Notes under the pieces: generated by a model | Told to the model about the DNA's origin: nothing | The model's input: only the letters and a program-made list of their open reading frames with translations | Database searches by the model: none | Part shown: piece after piece, positions 13,949 to 21,452 of the stretch | Layout: every line of letters starts with the position of its first letter | Numbering within the stretch: the stretch's first letter is position 1 | Translations under genes and position numbers: made by a program | Assembly (NCBI GenBank): GCA_017537745.1 | Contig: JAFYKF010000007.1 | Span: forward strand, 62,001-126,000 | Direction: 5' to 3' | DNA length: 64,000 bases | Source: Candidatus Saccharimonadota bacterium | GTDB taxonomy: Bacteria; Patescibacteriota; Saccharimonadia; Saccharimonadales; Saccharimonadaceae

Positions 13949-16375
13949 CTAGTATTCACTCAACCACTTCTCAATCGCCGCTTTATTCTTCGTAATCATT
14001 TTCAATCTTGCCTCAATTTCATTTTGACCCATCTCCATCGCTCGCGCAAGAGCCGGATCATCTTTTAACATCCCAAAACAGTCCAACCAACCTTTATATT
14101 CTTTCTCGTTTCGCACAGATACAGCCGTATAACGCGGATAGTTCTCTAGCGATTTGTCACCAGATATCTTTTTGATATACTCCCACCTCCTTTTTGCCCA
14201 GTCAAGTGCTTCCGTTTTTACCCTGAAATTACGATACAAATACAAGAACAAATGGAATAAGTCTTGTGGCTTTACTATTTCTGGCTTATTTAGTAATTCC
14301 ATTACTTTCTCAAGCTGTTTTTTATCTCGGACCAACGTCACAGCAAATAGCAAATCGTATTTTATTTCAGCATCCGCCGTCTTGCTATATGCTTCCAAAT
14401 ATTCACCAGTAAATTCTGGCTCCAAATAAAGTTTCGCATCCAAAATATCATCACGTATCTCTGGATCAAGTTTTGTATAGTCTTGATCGTACATCTTCGC
14501 TAGCTCTTGCAATCTCTCTTTATCTTCACCAAAATAATTTAACGCCAACAAAATCGACCTTAGTCTCAAAGTATTTTCGTCATCGCTCTCTCGTGTCACT
14601 AACCCAATCTCAGACAACAACGGAATCGTCAATTCTCGAACAAACTTTTTATATTTCTTTTCCATCGGAGAGTCGTGTTCAAAAAACAGACTTATTCCAT
14701 TTATAATCGAAGTCACTATACTCCAAACCGCCGCACTATGCTCGTTCTTAAATTTCTCAATCAGCGGTAGCAACGAAACCATCTCTACCACCCCAGCTTT
14801 AGCTAGTAAATCGCGGTCAATCAAGAGTCTTAATTTCTCCTCTAGTCCAAGTTTATCAAATCGCGCCAACCGTTTGTTGAATTCTTCTTCCGACAAATTC
14901 AAAATGTAATGTCCGCTCATATCCTCGGATATTTCCGGCAACAACCAATTAGATTCCAGCATTTCTGCGTCCAACAAAAACCTTCTTTGAGTATAGTTAT
15001 TGAAATCTTCCCCATTACTAGTAATAACCGGATAACCTGGCTGATCAATAAAATCATGCATCATTACACCCACATCAAAACCGGCATGACCTTTAAGCGC
15101 CGTCCACAGATCATCTCCTACTGTATTGCTATACTTAAACTTTTCAAAGTAATCTCTCACACCTAAACAAAACTTATCCCAACCCATTGCGCGAATTACC
15201 ATTAATATCAATCTCGCACCCTTTGCATAAACAATCGCTGGGTCGAATAATGTAGAGATTTCCGCTGGATCATTTACGTCTTGATGCACCGGTTGAACGC
15301 CACTTAGACAATCCCGTTTCAACGCCGCCAAAGCATCTCCAGTAAAGAACCCTTCCCAAATTTTGAACTCTGGATAGATAAAATCAGTCGCATAATATTC
15401 CATAATACTAGCAAACGATTCATTCAGCCACAAATCATCCCACCAGCTCATCGTCACAAGGTCACCAAACCATTGATGCGATAATTCATGTGTCACCGTG
15501 AGTGCCACACCTTTTTTAGTATCAAGCGTAGCATTTTTGTTAGCAAGCAACATTGATTCACGATAAGTTACTAGCCCCCAGTTTTCCATTGCCCCAGCCT
15601 CAAAATCTGGTAACGCCACTTGTGTGCATTTTGGCAAAGGATATTTTACACCAAAATTATCGTTAAAATATTCTAGCGCCCTTGCCGCCGTCTCATTGGC
15701 AAACTCCACCGACTCAATATCCTGATTCAAGGCTGCATAAGTCGTAACTTCCACCCCATAACGATTTGTTGTCGTTTTCCCATGAAACTTCCCAATCACC
15801 CACGCCAACAAATACGTACTCATTTTCGGCGTCGGCTCAAACCGAGTTGTGTGGTAACCATAGCCAGTATCTGAGTTTTGATTCGGGGCATTGCGGAGCG
15901 CTAACTGTGGTGTATTAGCTAGCACCATATCGTCTTTATCTGTCGTAATCGCTAGCTCAAACACTGCTTTCGCCGCCGGCTCATCAATACACGGAAACGC
16001 TTCCCTAGCAAAATGCGACTCAAATTGTGTAGCCACAATTACTTCTGTCTTACCCTCATACTTATAGGTAGACAAATATGCTCCTATCATATTTTCGCTT
16101 AAAGAGCCATGGTACCGCATTTTAATGCTTGAAGCATTCCTAGGTACCTTAAATAACGTCAGAACACCTTCTTCACATTTATAATCATCTGGTTTTACAT
16201 TCTTACCATCAATTTCCACCCCCTCCACCTCTAATTTTACTGCGTGAAATTTGACCGTTTCAGCCCTAACTTCGCCAAATACTTCCACCGACCCAGAGAT
16301 AGACTTTTTAAACTTATCTATTGACAAATCCAACTTGTATCTTTCTGGTACAAAATAGTCCAAAAATCTCTCCAT
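13949..16375 (-). CDS. M1-family zinc aminopeptidase
   Basis: 808 residues, PepN/ERAP-like. The exopeptidase motif GAMENWG (~residues 260-266) and the zinc site HELSHQWFGD...NESFA (HExxH-x18-E, ~295-320) are intact, followed by the conserved Tyr region. The N-terminal beta-saddle domain and the C-terminal helical ERAP1-like domain are both represented. No signal peptide, so it is probably cytoplasmic, releasing amino acids from peptides. This fits an organism that imports peptides rather than making amino acids. Twelve bases downstream of ftsH with a GGAGG Shine-Dalgarno; probably co-transcribed with it. Confidence 0.93.
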   Translation of the reverse strand: MERFLDYFVPERYKLDLSIDKFKKSISGSVEVFGEVRAETVKFHAVKLEVEGVEIDGKNVKPDDYKCEEGVLTLFKVPRNASSIKMRYHGSLSENMIGAYLSTYKYEGKTEVIVATQFESHFAREAFPCIDEPAAKAVFELAITTDKDDMVLANTPQLALRNAPNQNSDTGYGYHTTRFEPTPKMSTYLLAWVIGKFHGKTTTNRYGVEVTTYAALNQDIESVEFANETAARALEYFNDNFGVKYPLPKCTQVALPDFEAGAMENWGLVTYRESMLLANKNATLDTKKGVALTVTHELSHQWFGDLVTMSWWDDLWLNESFASIMEYYATDFIYPEFKIWEGFFTGDALAALKRDCLSGVQPVHQDVNDPAEISTLFDPAIVYAKGARLILMVIRAMGWDKFCLGVRDYFEKFKYSNTVGDDLWTALKGHAGFDVGVMMHDFIDQPGYPVITSNGEDFNNYTQRRFLLDAEMLESNWLLPEISEDMSGHYILNLSEEEFNKRLARFDKLGLEEKLRLLIDRDLLAKAGVVEMVSLLPLIEKFKNEHSAAVWSIVTSIINGISLFFEHDSPMEKKYKKFVRELTIPLLSEIGLVTRESDDENTLRLRSILLALNYFGEDKERLQELAKMYDQDYTKLDPEIRDDILDAKLYLEPEFTGEYLEAYSKTADAEIKYDLLFAVTLVRDKKQLEKVMELLNKPEIVKPQDLFHLFLYLYRNFRVKTEALDWAKRRWEYIKKISGDKSLENYPRYTAVSVRNEKEYKGWLDCFGMLKDDPALARAMEMGQNEIEARLKMITKNKAAIEKWLSEY

Positions 16376-16387
16376 GTCTTTCCCTCC

Positions 16388-18328
16388 TTAATGTAGTTTC
16401 GCAGTTGTTGGCATTTTTGCATCTTTAAGCAAAGGCTCAAGTTCCTTTTCTTCCAAAGTTTCATGTTTTAGTAGTTCCTCTGCAAGACCATCCAAAACTT
16501 TTTTGTTGGCTTTCAAAACCTGTTCTGCTCTTACCGCTGCTTCATCAGACAACTTTCGCACTTCCGCATCGATCATCTCAGCGGTTTTCTCTGAATAAGG
16601 TTTACCAGTTGTAATTGTATAATACCCAGTTTGTTCATCTGGGAACACGATATTACGAAGCCCAGCGCTCATACCTTCTTCTATCACCATAGACTTCGCC
16701 AATTCTGCTACGTTTTTCAAATCCGACGACGCGCCGGTCGTAATTGCATCTTCGCCAAATATCAATTTCTCTGCAATCCTACCGCCCATCGCCCGCGCCA
16801 AAATATCCTTCAATTCATAAATATTCTTGTAGCTTCTATCTTCTGGCGGCAAGAACCACGTCACACCACCAGTTTGTCCACGTGGAATAATAGTTACTTT
16901 ATGCACCGGGTCAGAATCTGGCAACACATGCCCTACTACCGCATGCCCAGCCTCATGATAGGCCGTAATTTTTCGCTCTTTATCGTTCATCACTTTAGAT
17001 TTTCGTTCTGGCCCAATCGCCACCCGTTCAAATGCCTCAGTCAAATCATGATTCGAAATTGCTTTATGGCCCTCACGTGCTGCCGTAATAGCCGCCTCAT
17101 TCGCAATGTTAGCCAAATCAGCACCAGACGACCCTGCTGTTTTCTTCGCCAAAGCCTCCAAATCCACGTCTGCTTCCACTGGTTTACCCTTAAAATGTAC
17201 TTTCAAAATCTCCAGCCGGTCTTTTCTTTCTGGCAAAGTTACATTAACGTGCCTATCAAAACGCCCTGGGCGCAACAAAGCCTTATCCAACATATCTACC
17301 CGGTTCGTCGCCGCCATTACAATCACGCCAGAATCATTATCAAAACCATCCATTTCAACGAGAATCTGGTTCAAAGTTTGTTCGTCTTCACGCCCAGCTC
17401 CACCGCGTGCATCACGCTTGTGCGCCACCGCGTCAATTTCATCAATAAAGATAATTGACGGCGCATTTTTCTTTGCTTTTGAGAATAAATCACGCACGCG
17501 AGAAGCACCTACGCCTACAAACATCTCTGCAAATTCCGAGCCTGAAATCGAAAAGAATGGCACATCAGCCTCACCCGCCACCGCACGTGCCATCAAAGTT
17601 TTACCAGTACCAGGATCACCGGCTAGCAATACACCACGCGGAATTTTAGCTCCCAGCTTCTCATATTTTTTCGGGTTTTTTAAGAAATCAACAATCTCCG
17701 TTAAATCCTGCTTCGCCGACTCATTCCCCGCAACATCATTAAATGTAACCTTTTTCTTATCTGGACCATACATCCTAGCTTTTGCCTTGCCAAACGACAT
17801 AGAAGAATTGTTTGCCGCTGTCGCCTGTCGCATAATCCAAGCAAAGAAAATTGCAATTGCCACAATCGGCAGAATCGTCAAAATTACATCAAGCACAATT
17901 CCCCATACATTTACATCTTCTTTGTATTCAATCGTCGGATAAGTATCCAGGCATTTCGCTAACTCCTCGCCTTCCAGCTCCTCACAATAGTTTTTCAGCC
18001 CTTGGTCATACAAAGTTCCAGATGAATCTTTACGAGATGTTTCGGTCGGCTTTTCCTCACCCTTCAGAGTAATATCCAAAGTATTGCCAGTTATCGTGAT
18101 TTTTTCAATATTACCCTCGGGGTCATTTGCTCGCATTATTACATCCGAGATTGCCACTTCGGCTTTCTGTGCATTCTCACCCGAATTATTCATATTCATT
18201 ACCATCGCTGCCGCCAGACATGCAATCAAAGTAATAAAAATGATACTCCTAAGATTATTTGATTTACTCGTATTCGGACCTTTTTGTCCGCCGAGCCCCG
18301 CGTTTTTTTTCGGTAACTGTTCCGCCAC
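16388..18328 (-). CDS. ftsH: ATP-dependent zinc metalloprotease FtsH
   Basis: Membrane-anchored AAA+ protease, 646 residues. Two N-terminal transmembrane helices (~25-45 and ~145-165) flank an extracytoplasmic domain. The AAA module has Walker A GDPGTGKT, Walker B IIFIDEIDAV, the pore motif FVGVG and the SRH ATNRVDMLDKALLRPGRFDR; the protease has HEAGH. The extracytoplasmic loop is longer than in E. coli. Start is GTG with AAGGAG just upstream. It degrades misfolded membrane proteins and presumably works with HtpX and LemA encoded at 46-47.5 kb. Confidence 0.96.
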   Translation of the reverse strand: MAEQLPKKNAGLGGQKGPNTSKSNNLRSIIFITLIACLAAAMVMNMNNSGENAQKAEVAISDVIMRANDPEGNIEKITITGNTLDITLKGEEKPTETSRKDSSGTLYDQGLKNYCEELEGEELAKCLDTYPTIEYKEDVNVWGIVLDVILTILPIVAIAIFFAWIMRQATAANNSSMSFGKAKARMYGPDKKKVTFNDVAGNESAKQDLTEIVDFLKNPKKYEKLGAKIPRGVLLAGDPGTGKTLMARAVAGEADVPFFSISGSEFAEMFVGVGASRVRDLFSKAKKNAPSIIFIDEIDAVAHKRDARGGAGREDEQTLNQILVEMDGFDNDSGVIVMAATNRVDMLDKALLRPGRFDRHVNVTLPERKDRLEILKVHFKGKPVEADVDLEALAKKTAGSSGADLANIANEAAITAAREGHKAISNHDLTEAFERVAIGPERKSKVMNDKERKITAYHEAGHAVVGHVLPDSDPVHKVTIIPRGQTGGVTWFLPPEDRSYKNIYELKDILARAMGGRIAEKLIFGEDAITTGASSDLKNVAELAKSMVIEEGMSAGLRNIVFPDEQTGYYTITTGKPYSEKTAEMIDAEVRKLSDEAAVRAEQVLKANKKVLDGLAEELLKHETLEEKELEPLLKDAKMPTTAKLH

Positions 18329-18441
18329 TTTATTATCTCCTTACTGTATTAATTCTATCATAATGGTATTATTTTTTCTACAAAAAATAATTATTGTGAT
18401 ATAATATTAACATAAGCAAATTATTTTTAAGGAAAAATAAA

Positions 18442-19083
18442 ATGGAACAGAATCAAACAGGTGCACAACCCGCACCAAATCAACCAACACCAACTCAACC
18501 AGCAGCACCTGCCATGACCATGGAAGAACAGGTCGCAGCCGCAGTTACAGAAACAGCTCCAGAACAAACAGTCACTCAAGACACTGCACCAGCAAATGAG
18601 GCGGAAGCCCCCAAGAAAAAGAGCAAAGTCGGTGCTCTTCTTGCGATAGTTTTTGCAATTGCCGCCATCGGTGGTATTGGCTTTGGCGTAATGATGATGA
18701 TGCAAAAAGACAATCAAGCCAAAAACTACGAAACACAAATATCTAGCCTCAAGAAATCCAATGCCGAGCTAACCGAACAGCTAGCAGATGTTGCACTAAT
18801 TAATGGCGACGAAGCTCTAGCGCTCATGAAAGCAAAGGTCACTGCCGACAGTCTGCCATACAACATCCTTAATGCCAACGTCTACGCTGTTTACGATGGC
18901 GAAGAAGAAGAAACATCTTATTGGATAAAAATGGTCTATTCTTTAGCTGCTGCTGACACAGTCATGTTAACCAGCAATGTTATCTTCACCTTAGACGAAG
19001 ATACCGAAAAATGGGATTTCGATTTGCCAGGCTTCATCACAATTAGTGACGAAACAGCCAAAGAATACAAAGTCCTTGAATAA
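18442..19083 (+). CDS. single-pass membrane protein with extracellular domain, unknown
   Basis: 213 residues: a Pro/Gln/Thr-rich cytoplasmic N-terminus (~1-60), one transmembrane helix (VGALLAIVFAIAAIGGIGFGVMMMM, ~62-86), a short coiled coil (YETQISSLKKSNAELTEQL), then a ~100-residue soluble domain (YNILNANVYAVYDGEEEET...). Not recognised. The leader between the TATAAT box and the ATG (ATAAGCAAATTA...TTAAGGAA) is almost the same as the one before the gene at 23415, which encodes a similar TM-plus-coiled-coil protein, so the two may be co-regulated. Monocistronic with its own terminator. Confidence 0.7.
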   Translation: MEQNQTGAQPAPNQPTPTQPAAPAMTMEEQVAAAVTETAPEQTVTQDTAPANEAEAPKKKSKVGALLAIVFAIAAIGGIGFGVMMMMQKDNQAKNYETQISSLKKSNAELTEQLADVALINGDEALALMKAKVTADSLPYNILNANVYAVYDGEEEETSYWIKMVYSLAAADTVMLTSNVIFTLDEDTEKWDFDLPGFITISDETAKEYKVLE

Positions 19084-19095
19084 TTTGCCAACCTT

Positions 19096-19132
19096 AAAAG
19101 AACCGCTCACAATTTACTGGCGGTTCTTTTTT
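19096..19132 (+). terminator. terminator after the 18442-19083 gene
   Basis: AAAAGAACCGC, 13-nt loop, GCGGTTCTTTTTT. Confidence 0.88.
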
Positions 19133-19163
19133 ATTCAAAATATTTTATGTTATAATTATTCTT

Positions 19164-19688
19164 ATGAAAAAGTTTTTGGCTAGTCTGATACTTGTAGCAG
19201 CCGCTCTTCTAGCGACTGTAACCAATCTCAATTTTGCAAAAGCCGAAGCAAGTACCGATTTAACTACCGAACAAATAAACGCTATCAAAAAAAATTGCGC
19301 CATCATCAAAGACAATCTCAAAAGCATCCAATACGAAGACTCTCGCGTACGCGTACATCTGGGGCGTTACTATGACACAGTTCAATCCAACTTTATCACG
19401 CCACTTAATATTGCGCTAATCGGCAACAATATTTCAAACATCAATCTTATTGAAAACCAAACCAATTTCGTAACAGCCCGCTCAAAGTTTGCCAGTGATT
19501 ATATCGCATACCAGAAAAGCCTCGAAGAATTAGTTTCGCTAGATTGCACGATTGAGCCAGTAAAATTCTATAACAAATTAGTCTCCGTCCGCGAAAAACG
19601 CGCCAAAGTTGCAAACGATACCACCAAATTACGAGAGCTCACCGAAAAACAAGTTAATCTAGTAACCAAACTTAAGGAGGTCCTATGA
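19164..19688 (+). CDS. exported helical protein, unknown function
   Basis: 174 residues with a typical signal peptide (MKKFLASLILVAAALLATVTN, cleavage probably after AKA, ~residue 27). The mature part is mostly alpha-helical with two Cys (KKNCAIIKDNL and SLDCTIEP) that could form a disulphide outside the membrane. Similar small helical exported proteins are common in Saccharibacteria but I cannot name a family. TATAAT ends seven bases before ATG (leaderless). The stop overlaps the next gene as ATGA, so the two products probably act together. Confidence 0.7.
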   Translation: MKKFLASLILVAAALLATVTNLNFAKAEASTDLTTEQINAIKKNCAIIKDNLKSIQYEDSRVRVHLGRYYDTVQSNFITPLNIALIGNNISNINLIENQTNFVTARSKFASDYIAYQKSLEELVSLDCTIEPVKFYNKLVSVREKRAKVANDTTKLRELTEKQVNLVTKLKEVL

Positions 19689-20014
19689 GCAGCGGCGCCC
19701 GCAACCTATTAATCCTTGGTTTCTTGTCTGCCGCCATCGCATTAACCACTACCGGCGTCAGCCTTGCCATTTATCACAACTCTGGCGACATCTACCTTGA
19801 TCGTTCACGACCAGGATTCCTGCCAGACGACGACGAAATTGAAAAAGACAAAAACGAAAACGACGATGATTATAAGCTCGACGAAAACACCATCATCACA
19901 ACAGAAGTACTAGATGAATATCTGGAAAGCCTCCTCCACGAGATTGAAAACATCGATGCTTATAAAAACCCGTTCTCTAGCGAGGGTCTAAGTGATAGTC
20001 GCTTAGGTATTTAA
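19685..20014 (+). CDS. small single-pass membrane protein, unknown function
   Basis: 109 residues. One N-terminal hydrophobic helix (NLLILGFLSAAIALTTTGVSLAIY, ~7-30) followed by a strongly acidic, extracellular or periplasm-like segment (DDDEIEKDKNENDDD) and a short helical end (TEVLDEYLESLLHEIENID). It is translationally coupled to the exported protein at 19164-19688 and has AAGGAGG before its start. Likely partners at the membrane surface. No known domain. Confidence 0.65.
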   Translation: MSSGARNLLILGFLSAAIALTTTGVSLAIYHNSGDIYLDRSRPGFLPDDDEIEKDKNENDDDYKLDENTIITTEVLDEYLESLLHEIENIDAYKNPFSSEGLSDSRLGI

Positions 20015-20061
20015 TAAATCTTGCACATTTTAGCCAAAAATATGTTATAATTATATTATAA

Positions 20062-20137
20062 CTGGGTGTAGCACAGTTGGTAGCGCGCGACGTTTGGGAC
20101 GTCGAGGTCGCAGGTTCAAGTCCTGTCACCCAGACCA
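20062..20137 (+). tRNA. tRNA-Pro(TGG)
   Basis: Acceptor CTGGGTG/CACCCAG, anticodon stem CGACG/CGTCG with loop TTTGGGA, A73 and encoded CCA. TGTTATAAT box upstream. Confidence 0.95.
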
Positions 20138-20150
20138 CAAGAATATGAAC

Positions 20151-20179
20151 AAAAATCCAAAATTTATTTTGGATTTTTT
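20151..20179 (+). terminator. terminator after tRNA-Pro(TGG)
   Basis: AAAAATCCAAAA-TTT-ATTTTGGATTTTTT. Confidence 0.85.
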
Positions 20180-20185
20180 GATGTT

Positions 20186-20217
20186 AAAAGCCCCGGGGCG
20201 CACGCCCCAGGGCTTTT
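20186..20217 (-). terminator. terminator of the SleB-like gene
   Basis: AAAAGCCCcgGGGCGcacgCCCCagGGCTTTT: symmetrical stem with A and T tracts, five bases after the stop at 20222. Confidence 0.85.
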
Positions 20218-20221
20218 AATG

Positions 20222-21091
20222 CTAGTTATCATACGGGTTGTAGGGGCTACTGAATGGGTCATAGATGTCTCCCCAGCAATAACGGTAAAATTCGTTATAG
20301 TAGGGATTATCATCTCTGTTGTCAAAGAACAGATGCGTCTTCGGCACCGTCCTGCCAACTTCCCACTCGGGGGCACCCATGTCCTCCAGGACCTTCCGGG
20401 CAAATACGTCCCGAACAATCCACTCGACACGAGGGTCCGGCTCTACCGACAGATTTGCAGTGGTATACGTGGAGAACTGATTCTTCGCCGATAATACACC
20501 GATGATGGTGTCATTGTTGGCGAACCCAGAAGCGCCCACACGCCCAACGATTACCCAGGCATGAGCACTCCAAATCGTGTCGCTATAAGCAACCAGGTCC
20601 TCCGCCATAATAATTTGCGTCGTTTGGCGGATTTCTTCCTCGGTGTAATACCGATCAAGGTGGGCTTTAATCCAATCCAAATCGGCATACTCCTTGGCGT
20701 CCTCTTCAGCACGCCGAATCCGAGCTTCTTCCTTCTTGGCCTGAATCATCAGATCGACTGACGCACGAGATTCGATAGTAGTCTCATCCTTGCTAAGAAC
20801 AGGTAGGTCTTCCGCCTTGGTCGCATCTTCATCCGGGAAATCCTCAGCGACAACCATATTGTCAGGTTCTGCCACGGCGGACTCTTCCACCAAAGGGGTC
20901 AAGGCACCGCTAATAGACGCTGCCATTTCAGGTACCAGCCCGAGACTTTCAGCCCCAACGACTTCAACGGCCTCACCCATAAAGGACACCGAAGTTGCCG
21001 CTGTCTGATTCGAATACATCGCGAATAAAGACGCAAGTAGACAGATTGCAACGATGATACCACCAAACTTCACAAAACGATAGTCAGACAC
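20222..21091 (-). CDS. membrane-anchored cell-wall hydrolase, SleB-like
   Basis: 289 residues from a GTG start at 21091, chosen because GAGAGG lies eight bases upstream (a TTG at 21097 is too close). One N-terminal transmembrane or signal helix (IIVAICLLASLFAMY, ~14-28), an acidic linker and a helical segment (MIQAKKEEARIRRAEEDAKEY). Residues ~150-280 resemble the SleB/CwlJ cell-wall hydrolase fold: IIMAED with the candidate catalytic Glu, then IVGRVGASGFANNDTIIGVL and NQFSTY, and the C-terminal HLFFDNRDDNP. This predicts cleavage of peptidoglycan outside the membrane, its own or possibly that of the host cell. G+C-rich codon use and a perfect consensus promoter set it apart from neighbours. 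It lies between two tRNA-Pro genes. Confidence 0.7.
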   Translation of the reverse strand: MSDYRFVKFGGIIVAICLLASLFAMYSNQTAATSVSFMGEAVEVVGAESLGLVPEMAASISGALTPLVEESAVAEPDNMVVAEDFPDEDATKAEDLPVLSKDETTIESRASVDLMIQAKKEEARIRRAEEDAKEYADLDWIKAHLDRYYTEEEIRQTTQIIMAEDLVAYSDTIWSAHAWVIVGRVGASGFANNDTIIGVLSAKNQFSTYTTANLSVEPDPRVEWIVRDVFARKVLEDMGAPEWEVGRTVPKTHLFFDNRDDNPYYNEFYRYCWGDIYDPFSSPYNPYDN

Positions 21092-21164
21092 AAACAATTC
21101 CTCTCTTTCGTATGATTCTTAATCTACTTTTACCTCTGTGCCCCCCTAGGCAAATATCTATACC

Positions 21165-21193
21165 ATTATAGCATAAAAAGAATATTTTGTCAA
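21165..21193 (-). promoter_or_regulatory. consensus promoter of the SleB-like gene
   Basis: Minus strand TTGACA (21188-21193), 17-bp spacer, TATAAT (21165-21170). Leader about 70 nt. Confidence 0.87.
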
Positions 21194-21242
21194 TCAAGAG
21201 ATGCTTCCCCATTGGTTAAATTTATGATATAATCAAAACAAT

Positions 21243-21318
21243 CTGGGTGTGGCGCAGTTGGTAGCGCGCAGCGTTCGGGACGCTGAGGTCGCCCGTTCAA
21301 GTCGGGTCACCCAGACCA
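21243..21318 (+). tRNA. tRNA-Pro(CGG)
   Basis: Acceptor CTGGGTG/CACCCAG, anticodon stem CAGCG/CGCTG with loop TTCGGGA, encoded CCA. Nearly identical in the acceptor and D arm to tRNA-Pro(TGG) at 20062. Confidence 0.95.
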
Positions 21319-21327
21319 GATTATCAA

Positions 21328-21403
21328 CAGGGATTGGCGCAGTTGGTAGCGCGCACGCCTGGGGGGCGTGAGGTCGCCAGTTCAAGTCTGGTATCCCTGA
21401 CCA
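21328..21403 (+). tRNA. tRNA-Pro(GGG)
   Basis: Acceptor CAGGGAT/ATCCCTG, anticodon stem CACGC/GCGTG with loop CTGGGGG, encoded CCA. Ten bases after tRNA-Pro(CGG), so co-transcribed; with 20062 all three proline anticodons sit within 1.4 kb. Confidence 0.94.
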
Positions 21404-21440
21404 GAGCGATCTCGCGAGCTAAGCGAGCGAGGAGGCTCTA
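21404..21440. repeat. short palindromic sequence after tRNA-Pro(GGG)
   Basis: GAGCGATCTCGCGAGCTAAG and following bases, ending GGAGGCTCT, pair imperfectly (AGAGC/GCTCT ends, CTCGCGAG core). Its reverse complement shares TAGCTCGC and CGCTCGC words with 41101-41130, which is also beside a tRNA. It could act as a terminator stem or be a small repeat element. Confidence 0.4.
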
Positions 21441-21452
21441 CCAATTTACACT

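Noticed and set aside
16631-17942. Open frames of 275 and 278 codons opposite ftsH
   Set aside because: Shadows of ftsH, which has all family motifs.
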